Positions 48,880 through 60,970 of a stretch of 64,000 nt of DNA are shown here, one piece after another. This DNA comes from Nemophila menziesii (Eukaryota; Streptophyta; Magnoliopsida; Boraginales; Hydrophyllaceae): positions 17,723,730 to 17,787,729 of the forward strand of contig JARWIR010000001.1 of NCBI GenBank assembly GCA_029959085.1. Direction: 5' to 3'. Every line of letters starts with the position of its first letter. The stretch's first letter is position 1. The notes beneath the pieces were generated by a model. That model did not search any database, was not told where the DNA came from, and saw only the letters and a program-made list of their open reading frames with translations. Made by a program: the position numbers and the translations under genes.

Positions 48880-50830
48880 TGCATACCTAATTCAGCCTCT
48901 AAATGTTTAACAAGTTCCTTTGATGTATTAAGACTAATAGGAAGTCAAGATCTTAACCAATTTTGAGTACAAATTAGGGCCTCCAATGTACTTTGGGTAA
49001 GATAACTTTTAAATTGATCAAGTACCCTACCACTTGTGCTAAAGACAGAATCAGATGCAACAGTTGAAATAAGGAAAACTAACACATGCCTTTCCATTTC
49101 AGACAAGATTTTAAACCTCACAAAATTAACTTTCCACCAACTCAGAATATCAAATGAAGCTGAAATTACCTTAACTTTTTCATTGAGGTATCTTTGAAGT
49201 TTGGTGTCTTTAGAAATTTGTTATCATCCATAAAATATTGGAACCTACACCCAAGAACAGGAGTTTATTCAAGAGGAGACATTTCTCGACTAGTTGAGCC
49301 ATGTGACCCACTAAAATCAGGAGGAACTGGTTTAGGAGAGTGTGCAAACATTTTGGTTAATGCATCTTTCACTTTAGTAAGCAATTCAGAAGTCTCAATA
49401 GGAGTATAAATAAAGTTGAAGTAACATTTAAGATATTGTAACTTCTTCCTTGGATCTAATGCAACTCCAACGTACAATAATATGTTGATACTCTGTATTC
49501 CCCAATATTTCAGAAACTTCTCTTTCATTTTGACAGCCATATATTTCATAACTTTATTCTCAGATGCACAAATTTCCTCAATTTTCTCCCATATAATTAC
49601 AATTTCATCAAAGAAAAGTTTTGAAGTAACATATAGAGTACCAAAAAACTTCTTTGTAGAGTTATAAAAGAATCTCGGAAATTCTACAAAGCATGAAGCA
49701 TTTTTCCAATCAACAAAAGTAGGTGGAGGTCTAATAGTATCAGTCACAAAGTAAGATTTAAAATTATCATCATTCTCATTCATTAATGAAAACATTGGTT
49801 CAAAATTAATAGTTGATTCTATCACTTTATAAGTCGAGTTCCATCTCGTGGGAACATCAAGGCATAAAAGGGCCTTAGACTCAATACTACATGTGGCCAT
49901 AGAGTCTTTGAATGAAATAGAGCAAGATGGAGATGAACTTACAAAACCTGACAACCTCTCAAATATTTTTAATTGAGGCATCTAACTCAGTCATACCTTC
50001 TTTGACAATCAGGCTCAATATATGCTCACAACATTTCACGTGAATAAACTCATGGTTCAAGATGGTCTTTGGTTTATTTCCAAAGACTTCAACCAAATAC
50101 TTAACAGTAACAGTAACAGTATTAGAAGAGGCATTATCAACTGTGAAACTCAAATAAGAATCAAGATACCAATCTCGAAGTATTGCTTCTACCATTTTAC
50201 CAATTGATTCCCCCTTGTGAACCTCAACCATACAAAACCAATTTTTTTGGGAGTTTTCATTCACAATCAATAAAATGGGCAGTCAAACACATATAATTCA
50301 AATTTTGATTACAAGTCCATGTATCAGTGGTCATGCTTATTTTCATACCCTTCATTAAATTTTCCAGTTTAATCTTTTCTTCAGCATAAAGGGACATACA
50401 TTTCCTCATAATGGTCATCCTAGATGTAATTTTTACAAATTTACAAAATCTTTTAAATCCAATGCTCTCCACAAATCTAAAGGATAACTCGTCTGAAATT
50501 ACTATTTCAGTTAATGTCTTAGTGCAAGACTAAACTAAAAACATATAAGGTACCATACACACCCTCCTCTTATTTTTAAACCTTAACTCAGTTTGGCCCT
50601 CATCTAAAGGTGGATAAAAAGGATATTTAAGACATCTCCTAAGATTTATATAATTAAGCATGTTTGTAGTTCCATGTTTTCTGGAATCAACAACATAACT
50701 AATTTCATAGTATTTACATATGTCTCTCCTAAAATTTGCTTCATCATATAAAGGATAAAAAACTGTCCAACAATCATTTGTGATCTTCTTGATCTTTTTA
50801 GCTAAATGGGATTTGTTACCTGATGGGGCT
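48880..50830 (-). pseudogene. hAT transposase (RICESLEEPER-type), decayed
   Basis: Minus-strand coding in at least three frames. The BED zinc-finger region is present with a Cys changed (NDCWTVFYPLYDE, then DICKYYEIS, DSRKHGTTNM); the usual form is CKYC. Then comes DELSFRFVESIGFKRFC, TTDTWTCNQNLNYMCLTAHF, HKGESIGKMVE, TVDNASSNT, CLDVPTRWNSTY and VALDPRKKLQYL. The C-terminal dimerisation block follows in a shifted frame down to 48880. A TAG stop precedes SCTKTLTEIVISDEL. It cannot encode an active enzyme. Confidence 0.85.
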
Positions 50831-50877
50831 AGATGTTTAGTATAGAAGAATTACCCACAATAATTGAGATAACACAT

Positions 50878-51100
50878 GGAGTTGGAGTTGGAGTTGGAGT
50901 TGGAGTTGGAGTTGGAGTTGGAGTTGGAGTTGGAGTTGGAGTTGGAGTTGGAGTTGGAGTTGGAGTTGGAGTTGGAGTTGGAGTTGGAGTTAGAGTTAGA
51001 GTTGGAGTTGGAGTTGGAGTTGGAGTTGGAGTTGGAGTTGGAGTTGGAGTTGGAGTTGGAGTTGGAGTTGGAGTTGGAGTTGGAGTTGGAGTTGGAGATA
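50878..51100. repeat. (GGAGTT)n hexanucleotide array
   Basis: About 37 units of GGAGTT, broken only by AGAGTT variants near 50992-51001. It lies just upstream (in minus sense) of the transposase BED region. Val-Gly, Glu-Leu and Thr-Pro frames come from the repeat alone. Confidence 0.95.
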
Positions 51101-51269
51101 TAAGATAACCAACTAACTCATTGTAAGCTCCATAAATATGATCTGCAAACACGAGATAAAAATATGTTCTGCAAACACGAGATAAAAGACAAGTTAGACT
51201 TTAAATCAAAATCATAAATCAAACACAAGTCATAATTAAACAAAGAAGATTGATTTTATCAAGTGATAA

Positions 51270-52100
51270 ACATTATAAACTTGAGTCAAAACACCACTAA
51301 TTTCACCCAAGTGTTAAATGTTATACAATTAATCATTTAAAACATCTTTGTTTTTGTTTAAAACCTTAACAAAAATGTGAATTCAAGTCAGAATTCACTA
51401 ATTAGTTAAGTGTTTAACACTTTAAAAATCAATAAGATTGTTTAAGTTTCAATTACTTAACAATTCAGTGAATTCTGACTTGAATTCACTTCTTTGTTAA
51501 GGATTTTAAACTTACAAAACAACTAATATATAAATGATTAAGTGTTATACAATAAATACTAGAGTGAAATCACCACTGATTTCAAACAATTGTTCATTGA
51601 TTTACACTTAATCAACAAATAAGTGAATTCAACTCAGAATTCACTAAATTTTTAAAGTGTTTAACACTTAACAAATCAGTGAATTCCGATTTGAATTCAC
51701 TTGTTCGCTAAAGTGTTTAAACTTTAAACATAAACAAATGAAGATTGAAATGATTAAGTGCTATACAATAAACACTTGAGTTACTGATTTTGTTCATTAT
51801 GTTATACAACGATGATTAAGTGTTATACAAAAATAAAATGATTATGTGTTATACAAAAACAAAATTATTAAGTGTTCATTGTGTTATACAAAAAAAAATG
51901 ATTAACTGTTCATTGTGTAACACTTATCCTTTATATCCTCTTTGTTTTTGTTTAAAACACTTTACAAATCAGTGAATTCACCACTGATTTTACACAAGTG
52001 TTCATTGTGTATCACTTAATCTTTTATATCCTCTTTGTTTTTGTTTAAAACACTTTACAATTCAGTGAATTCTTATTTGAATTTACTGATTTGCTTAAGT
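51270..52100. repeat. cluster of short motifs in the hAT element
   Basis: Many copies, in both orientations, of TTAAGTGTTATACAA-like and GTGAATTCA-like motifs, some paired into palindromes such as GAATTCAAGTCAGAATTC. They lie between the transposase and one end of the hAT element. Nothing codes here. Confidence 0.6.
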
Positions 52101-53014
52101 GATAATATTAGATCATCTAAGCATTTTAAAACCTTTTCTTTGCATAAAAAACATGTTATTTTGACAAAATAAAAAGAAACAACCTTTAACAATTAACTGA
52201 GATGTTTTTTAAAACTTATATTTGCCAAAATAAACTTGCTTGTTAAAGAAATTTGATTTCAGAAACATAAAAAGTATAAACCAAAGGAGATTTTCCTGAA
52301 AATGGATTAAGAAAAAATCAATAAGAAACCATAGCCATTCTAGTTTTATCTCACATTTGCGAAATCATGCAAGTAAGCAACCCATACAAATTATTAGACA
52401 ATATAAATTAATCATATGAATATATGTTAAACATTCTCATAAAATGTTGTTTTTAATCTCAAACCATAATCTCAGAATATATGCAAGAAGCAAGCAACCT
52501 AGTAATCTTTTTTATCACAACTCATACGGTTTTTTAATCTCAAATCATTACTCACTCTTTTTCAACACATTATTACCCAAAAGTAAACATTGTTTCCTTT
52601 TTAATTTCTCATAAAACATACGCAAATAAACAAATATTTACTCATGCAATTGATCAAAACCCTTAAGGATCAAATATCAACTCAAATCCAACAGATTTAC
52701 TCATGCAATTGATCAAAACACTTAAGAATCAATCATATTAACAACAACCAAAGATTAGGGTTTAACAACAACCAGCGATTAGGGTTTCGAAGAACAATAT
52801 ACCTAAAAAATGGGCTTTTCGTTAATAATAAGCAAAGTCGTACCCTGTACATGCATCTTAAAACCCAATCTCACCCAATAACCAAGCGATTAAACACCCA
52901 AATACCTTAACCCTGGTAAGAAAGATCACCCACAAAGAAATAATTCAGACATCAGAAAGGTAATTAATACCACCCAATAAAATAGGTAGAGAGTGTTTAA
53001 TGCGGTGTACTATC

Positions 53015-54599
53015 TGGTGGGTCCTTATGTGTTATAAAATAATACGGATAAAGAAGAGGAACCACGAAGGCACGAACTGCAAGTGTACAGTTGTCCCAAG
53101 TACTATATGTGATGAACAAGTTCGTTCTCAGGGACAGATTGGTTGACTCTAATGTTATCGATCAGGGGAATAATTGCAAATAACAGAAAAATAAAAGATA
53201 TAATATTTGTTGGTTTTTTTTATTAACAATCTAAAGTGCAAAAGTAAATTAAATGCTAAAGTAATTAACTTGAATGTAAATAACGCAAGTAAATGAGGTA
53301 GACGCGAGAGAAAAGTAGTACTTGAGTCACGCTAGGGTTTCACCGCAAACTTTCCTAATTAATGTTTCCTTTTAAGGGTTGAGTTATTATTCTTACGCTA
53401 GTCGGGATTCTAAAATCTCTTAGCCCCCGTCAGGGTGGACCTAAAAGCTCTCCTACGGTCTTCTAAACCTCGTCAGGGTGATTAAAACCACTTTCAGATG
53501 ATTATTTCTTACCTCATTGGCTAATGGATAGTCAAGCCTGGCAAGGACATTGGCGGATACCATCGGAAAATACTTAGTTCTGTACCCAAACGCCCCGTCA
53601 AGGTGATCCATACGCCACTATATGGAACAACCTAGGTACTGAAACTTATTCCTAGTTCATGACTCTAAGAATAATAAATAAGCAAAAAGTAAAAGCCAAC
53701 GTAAAATAAAAACTCAATTTAAATTAATTCAATCCCAAATCGGAAAAACATTAATTATTAAAGAAAGGGTTCAACCCATGTTGCGATTCTCAAGTACAAT
53801 AAAAACTTAGCTCATAATTGAAATTAAAAAGAAGAAGAAATTAAAATAATGGAATTCATGTTCAACAGAAAGAGAATAAAATTAAATACCTAATTAGGAG
53901 GTTGGATTTGGCTGTTGAATTGGAGATGTTGAAGTCTCCAGCTCTTGGCTTCTTCCTTGCTTCTGCCTTTTTCTCTGACGCTCTGACGCTCTGACTTTGT
54001 GGAAAGCGAATTGTGTGTAAAAATAAAATCAAAAAGCCTATTTATACTATGATTTTCTGTCATGGGATAAATTAAAAAGAATAATTAAATATTAAATGGC
54101 CCAAGTCCACTATTCAAGCCCAAAATCGCGTAATTGTTGTACACCCTTCACGAAAATGACTGTAACTTTTTCCATATAACTCTGAATTGACTCATTCACC
54201 TTGATAATTCTTCGTAACTCGATAAGGCACAAATCTTCTTCATAATGCAGAGGCTGAATCCATCTTTAAATGGCTCGAGATCAGCAATTACCATCAGCCT
54301 TCTAGATTTTCAGCTCAAATTTGTCAACTCCTCGGGATATTTCTTCTAGCTTTTGACTTCTTTACATGATCTAAGACTTCTATTCTTGATTCCTCTCCTT
54401 GCTAGTATTAAAAACCTACAAAATTTTCACTAAAAAAACCATATTACGCGCAAAAGCTAAATAAATCAAAAATACTAAAATCTAAGGAGAGAAAATAAAA
54501 TATAGCATATTATTACTAAAAGCCTATCAGATTAGTCAAAGAATCACCTAATTTGATGTCTCCTAATGGCATATATATAGAACAAAAGAGGAGACATCA
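53015..54599 (-). mobile_element. solo gypsy LTR (family B)
   Basis: 1585 bp, plus-strand ends TGGTGGGTCC and GGAGACATCA, flanked by perfect CTATC duplications (53010-53014 and 54600-54604). It contains CCCGTCAGGGTGG-type blocks near 53430 and the same terminal stem as family A (54554-54599). The true sense is probably minus, by analogy with family A. No internal region remains, so it arose by recombination between LTRs. Confidence 0.85.
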
Positions 54600-55036
54600 C
54601 TATCTCGCTCATTTTAACCAACGGGGTTAGACGGGAATGGAGAAAGGACAGGCTAAAGCTTAGGGTTTTTTTGAGAAAGAGAGAGAGGGATAGAGAGAAG
54701 AAGATAAGCGTGAAATGAGGCGTGCTAGATAAATAGGAAAGGATAGAATGAGATGAGTAAGTGTACTTTGGATAAATAAACTTGCCCTTTCCGATTTTTA
54801 AGGAGTAAAGTTAATCTTTACTCTTTAGTTTATTCGTAATACATATAAAAAATTATATACCCCATTTTCAGATCAAGTTGGGTTCCTGCGTTTTGGGCTG
54901 GACAAAACCCTAGTCCAACCCAAACCCAAAAATAAACATTTTTGGACCCTAATGGGTCATCGGGTGGGTGTGTTTGGTTGTTATAGGGTCGGGTGACGAG
55001 GGTTTGCGAGCCGATGAGTTCGTTTGGGCAGCCCTA

Positions 55037-55620
55037 ATCATGGCCCTTCAGAAATGGAACCCAATTATTATTAATCTTGGAGCAGATAAAATGATTATAA
55101 ACCTCTTCGAGGACTCTAACATGTCTAGTCAGCAAGGGGGTACTCAGATTCAAGCGAAAGAAACAAATTAACAGTCTCGGGAAATCCTCGAACAAGACGA
55201 AAATAAAATTTGTTGGTTAAATGATGCATGTTTTATTAATTCGTGGGAATCATCTGGAATCGCTTCTGTCGGAGTGAACAATCAAGCTAATATAATTCAA
55301 GAAGTTACTAGACAAATGTACATCAAAACTTGGCTCTTTTAAATGCCATTAAGATGGCAGCAAGATCGAACCAACCAAGTAATTTGTTATACTCTCTTAA
55401 CTTGGAAGTTATTCAAGGTATCTCCAACATGTCTAGTGCAACCTGCAGTATTACTCCAATCTTAGGCTTTGTAAGTTCCCTACTTGGAAAGTCAACCATA
55501 TTTGCAGATCGAACAATGAGTAGGTCAATATTCTTGCAAAGTGCACTAGACACAACATTGATATATCAACCTAGGTATGTAAATCTAGGGTTAGTAGTTT
55601 TAAAGTTCTATTAGGTTTGT
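55037..55620 (+). pseudogene. L1-type LINE, piece 3: end of zf-RVT and RNase H domain
   Basis: Continues the LINE cut at 40186. The plus strand reads KICWLNDACFINSWESSGIA followed by NNQANIIQEVTRQMY, then (new frame) ALLNAIKMAARSNQP and SLNLEVIQGISN. This is the plant LINE C-terminal RNase H pattern (DA.F...SGIG, EA.AL..A, S.....I). Stops and frame changes throughout. Confidence 0.6.
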
Positions 55621-55889
55621 ATAAAATTAGCGGCATAAGATGACTTTGGACTTTCCTTTGCATGTAATGGGTTGTACGCTTTTTATTTTGATGTAGTTCC
55701 TTGGGAAAAAAATATGTTGGTCAAATACAATATTCTACTTTTATAATAAGACTAATTTTGGAGAGCAAATCGTCTTCTCTAATTATGAATTTATGATATA
55801 TTATGTTCCTAATTAAAGTAATAATAAATAAAAATATTATATAAACTAACATCCCTCCTTCTCGAACTCAAGGTAGTGAGAAAGACGGT

Positions 55890-57350
55890 GATATCTCAAC
55901 TTTTGTGATATTATTTAATGGATCGAGACATATTTTCTTGGGGGGTTTTTAGTTTAAAATTAACGATTCACGTGTTTTAGAGCATTTTGAGGTGTTTTGT
56001 ACTTTATAGGTGAAGTTCGTAGGAACACGTGGGATCTGGAGATTAATTGATGAGTTAAGAAGTCGAAAAAATGAAAATGAGCCTACATTGAATCAGAAGA
56101 AAAATTGCTAGGGAAGTCAAGAATTTTTTTGGAGCTCAATGAAGATATGTTTTACAATCAACCTAGAAACTTCAAATAGATGCCACAGACAATCTGAGAG
56201 AATTAAAAACTGAATAATAGACCATTTGAAAGGTCTCAAAATGGCACACGGGTGAAAAAAAATTGAGAGTGATTTGGAGTCCGGATAAATAGAGTAATGA
56301 TATATATCACCCCTTTTTGTTCCACCCTTGTATCACTTCATGCGTGGGAAATTTAAACACCAATAAAATTGTTTCTCTTTCCTAATTATTTTTCTCTCTC
56401 TTTGTTTTAATGCCGCATAGGGTGACACATAGGAGGTGATACAAGGATGAAGCAAAAATGGGTGATACATAGCATTGGTCAACCAAAAATTTAAGTGGAT
56501 AGAGGCTTTTTATAAAGTTCAACCTATGGATCAACCCACTTGAACTGAGACCCACAAATTTAGGAGCATATATAAGGCATTTTATCTCATAATTCACTCA
56601 TGATTTATCAATGGATCAAATCTTAAGCAAGAGGAAGTTTGGGAGAAAATGATAGAAGTCTTCGTATCTTCAAGTATTCAAATCTTCATCTTTTCACACA
56701 ATAAAAACTATAACTTTTCATTTCCTTTAATTTTCATTAATCATTGTATGACTAATTCAATTACTATGTTTGTACTCACAATTAACATGAGCTAAATACT
56801 TAGACTTTGGGATTGAAAATGAAACCCTATACTTTACTAATTGGGAAAATATATCAAATTAGGGGATTATGCTCAAATAAATATTAAATTTTCATGAATA
56901 TCTTCATCTTGTATTAAATTATGATTATTATATTGACCACATAACTAATTAACCCTAATCCATAAATTATACCCAGAAGGGAGGTTTATGGTTAGTGTTA
57001 AGTAGTGATAGTGTGTTTGTCATATTGAATCAGAATATCATAGGTAGATGCATAGACACAATATGAGTAGGTGACTTAAAACAATTTTAGGGTGCTTAGG
57101 CTCATCTGAATGATCTCCTTTGCCTTGAGAATAACCTTTAATCACTAAAGAGGGGTTCAGAGTGATTCTTTAATCCTGGTTAGTTTGAATCATCAATTTT
57201 GCCCTTATTGAATGTAAATTTCCCTATTAGAGACCTTAGGTGGAATCATCCTAAACTCATTTTCCTCCCTTTATCTTTGTTATTACCTTCTAGTACTTAT
57301 CTTATTATTATTTTCTTCCATAATAATCAATTAGAAGTCATAGTATTATA
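55890..57350 (+). mobile_element. degenerate gypsy-type LTR
   Basis: The layout recalls families A and B in sense orientation: a TTTTAGAGCATTTTGAGG phrase (55975), TTTTTATAAAG in the TATA position (56508), then AT-rich U5-like sequence. No clear ends. Interrupted by the MITE at 56295-56477. Confidence 0.3.
56295..56477. mobile_element. small MITE, relative of 30564-30741
   Basis: Terminal inverted repeats of about 48 bases: left TAATGATATATATCACCC with CTTGTATCAC, right complement CAATGCTATGTATCACCC with CTTGTATCAC. The centre is TTTTTCTCTCTTTG. Non-coding. Confidence 0.6.
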
Positions 57351-57529
57351 GCTTTCTCTCCAGTTTCCCTTTCCCTATTTGCTTCATACTATAAAAAAAT
57401 TCACTTATATCTAGTCACAAGATAACAGTGATAAGAAGAGCTCTACTTTTATATTACTTACGTTAAAGAGAGACTACTAACAATAACTTGAGTTTGAAAA
57501 TAAAAAACATAAGATGTACTGGAGTGTGA

Positions 57530-57815
57530 TATTTGATGATAATATAAACTAGTTGGTCAACATAATGTATGTATTGAAATCTCGTAATACCCTGAGCAAC
57601 ATGTTGGTGGATGAAATGACAATCAAACTTAATATGACTGGTGTGCTCAGGAAAAATATCATTATGCGCAATTTGGATATCACTTTCATAATCATAGTGA
57701 AGAATCGCGTTGGAATACTAAGAAACGCCTATATTTGAAAGAAGACAACAAATCTATATCACCTCCTAAGTAGTATTGCTAAGTGCACGATATTTGACTT
57801 CGATATTAGAACAAG
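57530..57815 (-). pseudogene. copia RNase H fragment
   Basis: The minus strand reads IEVKYRALSNTT-stop-EVI, CLLSNIGVS, LHYDYESDIQIAHNDIFPEH and TSHIKFDCHFIHQHVAQG. This is the copia RNase H signature (TEAEYRA, D..SA..IA.NPVFHERTKHIE.D.HF). Contains stops. Sits directly against the LTR-like element at 57817. Confidence 0.75.
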
Positions 57816-57816
57816 T

Positions 57817-59330
57817 TGTTGGAATTATGCCTAGGTTCTATCAACTTGTAATAGATTTGACATTGGTGATTAATCAATGTTTTAGTTATTTATGTTATTT
57901 ATTTATATAATATGGCACACATAAATTTTATTTATTATATATGTATTATAAATGTAGAACCTTGGTTAAGTTTCGGTCTAGATATCGTAAGAAGTTATGA
58001 TAATGAGAATCTATCTCATATGACTTAACCTAAACAGTTCTTAATCGAATCATCGAGTTAGGACCTTGATGATCCAGTTATATTAATATGTAGCTAACAA
58101 GTATTTATTGGATAAATATCAGTAGTTCTCGTTTACCGAGTGAGGTGCATATAATGCACATAGAAATGTGATTATCGAACTGACTTAAACGAGATATTCC
58201 TAATGGTTAATTACCTTTAACCATCAAGTGGGTTAATTATAATAAATTTTATGTTTGTAATCTGTTGACCTGAGATCATCGCTATAGTTTCATATGTACT
58301 TGTTATGTTTAGATAGTAGACTACTAGTGTGTCAAAATGCTAGTCAAAAGGATATTAGACATAGCTAAGTATATATGTTCCTAGGGTCGGATGAGTCAAT
58401 ATGGAATCCATTAACTCTAGGTAAAGAGTTTGAGTTATATGATGTCATAAGATTATAACGATTGTATCAAATCCTTGGCCAAGGTGATTGAATGAATGAA
58501 GAAATGAGTTTCTTAGGTCATTTGTCAATCATTGACAATCGATGTGTAATGTAGTTGATTTTCTAATGGTATTTGACATGTATACCATATGCCAAGATGA
58601 TCTGAATTTGTAAAGATAGAAGGATTACGTGCACAGTCCTTTACCAGATTCTTCGTACATCCTTTACTTCACGTTATCCGGTCGTTGGAAAGTGTTGTTA
58701 GACGCTAACCTCGATTAGTAGTTAATTACTACCGATTTAACGATAAACCCATGTAGTCGTACACTAACGAGCGCATTGATCTTGCTTAGTGTTGTTAATT
58801 ATTTTTATTATAGGATAATAAATGCTATTTAATTAAATACTTAGAATATTAGTATATTAATTTACTATTATAAATTAATATGCTAATATAATACTATACT
58901 AAGATTAAAGAGAAAATAAAAAGAATAAATATTATGACTTGGATAGTCCAAGTCATATGTATGATAAAAAAATGTTCAAGCCCAATACACAAGTGGGTAG
59001 TGGACTAGGTTATAAGAAAAAATAATTTTCTTCATATAGTCATTCTTTTTTCAAAAAAAAAGGCAGTCACAAAATGTCTCAAGGTTTTTCCAAGTCATAA
59101 GGGTTTTAAACGTTAGATTGAAAGCTCGGTGCGCAAGGCATGGAGGTTTCAAGATTTTGAATTTGGTTAGTCTTTCAGTTTTCATACAAATAAAAAAATG
59201 TACAAAATCATATTTTGTTTTTACCCTTATCACACTAATTGCATATAAGATTGAAATTAATCATTTTTGTTTTATTATATGTTTGATATAAATTAGACTG
59301 CGTGGCGATCAACTATGATTACAGAAGGGA
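57817..59330 (+). mobile_element. LTR-like element, right border uncertain
   Basis: Starts TGTTGGAATTATGCC directly after the copia RNase H fragment and continues as ~1.5 kb of non-coding DNA with the texture of long plant LTRs. No target duplication or second copy was found, and the right end near 59330 is a guess. Its position suggests that it inserted into the copia element. Confidence 0.35.
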
Positions 59331-59674
59331 ACTAACGTGGTGCTATTTTGTCTAAAAAGAAAAGCGTGGACATGGTGCTGATCTGAGCAAAAATTTCTTT
59401 TTGCAAAATCAAAATAATAACAACATCAGCGTCAGACCTTCTAATAAAGCGTGGAGGTGTGTGGAGAGTCATACACCGATATTTTTATGCCAACAGAATC
59501 GTCTTAAAGAGAATTTTGATTTTTTTTTTTTTTGTTGAATTTCATATAAGAAATAGTGACTAAGCGTTCCTAGAACAAATTAAAAATGATTTGAGAATTG
59601 AATTCGTGTTGGTGCAAATCACTTTTGATAGTTGTGATGACAGACTGGTAGTTGCACAAACTATCATAATGGTA

Positions 59675-59686
59675 GCTCTAATACCA
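59675..59686 (-). other. copia primer-binding site (one change)
   Basis: TGGTATTAGAGC on the minus strand, one base from the initiator tRNA-Met site. It is preceded by TTTTAACA as an LTR end at 59687. Confidence 0.6.
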
Positions 59687-60000
59687 TGTTAAAATCAAAA
59701 GAAAGGAACATAATCAATATGTGAAAATGTATTTTGTATATATAAAAGTGATGTCGATCTCTAATATTATAATAAGGCTAAATTTGGAGAACAATTGTTT
59801 TCTTTAGTTATAGTAAAAAAATCATTTAAAGTGAGGTAAAAAAAACCATAAGATAGTTCATGTTGCATCCTTAGTAGGTGATCAAAATATTTCTAGGTGA
59901 AAAACATTCACTCTTATCTCTATAATGTATCTTCATAAATTATCTGGTGACTCTCCATACAAGATTGGATCTTCCATTCAGTGCACCTATTTTTGTTATT
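59687..60000 (-). mobile_element. copia LTR remnant
   Basis: Ends (minus strand) at the primer site and has TTTATATATAC in the promoter position near 59745. The stretch ATAATAAGGCTAAATTTGGA (59770) has a relative at 55743 (ATAAGACTAATTTTGGAGAG). That may be the opposite LTR of the same copia element, whose RNase H lies between them. Confidence 0.45.
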
Positions 60001-60024
60001 CAATTAATACACGAGTTTGTTTCT

Positions 60025-60026
<2 letters not shown>

Positions 60027-60080
<54 letters not shown>
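60027..60080. repeat. (TA)n microsatellite
   Basis: Uninterrupted TA dinucleotides. Confidence 0.95.
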
Positions 60081-60084
<4 letters not shown>

Positions 60085-60129
60085 TAAAAATTTTAATGTT
60101 TTAAATACTCAATGGTAACTAAAAGAAAG

Positions 60130-60970
60130 GGTCTCGCTTGATGCAGCACTGAAAACTTGGATATGAGTAAATCTTGTTGTGAAATCCATGATTGAGGGCT
60201 TGGAGTGGCCATTTGTTTTTGTTGCAGTGCTAAGAGTCATATGGAATTTAAGGAATAATGATTTGTTCAATATCCAAGCTAAGCCTCTTCGAATAGATGT
60301 GTTAAGGAAAGACGCTATACAGATGGCGAGTGATTTTGCGTTAGCTTGGGTCAAAAAGAGGGACGGGGGAGTTATCGTGTCCGCAAAGAGTACGTTAGTT
60401 AGGTGGGTTAAACCTTTTGGGTTTAATAAATTAAATATAGATGGGAGTTTTGGTCTAAGAAAAAGGTCGGGATAAGAGGGTTACTTAGAGATGAAGATGG
60501 ATCATTCTTAGCTGGTTTTGCAGGTGCGTGTATAGTGGAATCACCTTTTCTTTTGGAGACTTTGACATTACATTTTGGATTGAAATGGGTAGTGAATCGC
60601 GGTATAAAAATCCTATATATCTAGAATGAATCTAGAGAGTTCCATGCGCTAGTGAATGACGGTGGTGGCTCTAAAAGTTTGGCTTGTCATATAGGACGTG
60701 AGTGCATTGAGATTCTTAGGACTCGCCCAAGTTTCGTAGTAAATTTCGTTTATCGAGAGACCAATAGATTTACGCATTTACTAGCAAAGAAGGGTGCAGA
60801 TTCTTTTGAGGGCCCAAACAAGATTAAAGATTCCCTGAACTATTTGTGGAGCAATATAACAAAAGATAAGAGTGGTTGTGTCATTTTTAGATTTGTGTTA
60901 GATTTTCTTTAAGGATGTAATTGGATTATTTAACTACAACTTTTATGTCGTTGATGTATAGAAAAAAAAA
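60130..60970 (+). pseudogene. 5'-truncated LINE: RNase H tail with poly(A)
   Basis: Plus-strand coding WVKPFGFNKLNIDGSF then, after a frame change near 60470, RGLLRDEDGSFLAGFAGA and a later RETNRFTHLLAKKGADSF. This is the RNase H-like C-terminus of plant LINEs. One in-frame TAG (60621) and one frameshift. An A-run at 60961-60970 marks the 3' end. Upstream, VLRVIWNLRNNDLFN is the usual linker. Confidence 0.8.

Larger units (their letters stand above)
40187..55036. mobile_element. hAT transposon with nested insertions
   Basis: Left end TAGGGGTGCACACGGGTCGG and complement of the right end TAGGGCTGCCCAAACG form imperfect terminal inverted repeats. The bases next to them, TCATGAC (40180-40186) and TCATGGC (55038-55044), fit a diverged hAT target duplication. 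Subterminal GGGTCGGGT and AACCCTAAACCC phrases are present on both sides. It split a LINE whose coding continues on both flanks, which confirms the borders. Removing the nested gypsy element and solo LTR leaves about 5.4 kb with a decayed transposase gene. Confidence 0.75.

Noticed and set aside
50829..51152. Val-Gly, Glu-Leu and Thr-Pro repeat proteins
   Set aside because: Pure products of the GGAGTT array; all frames are open.
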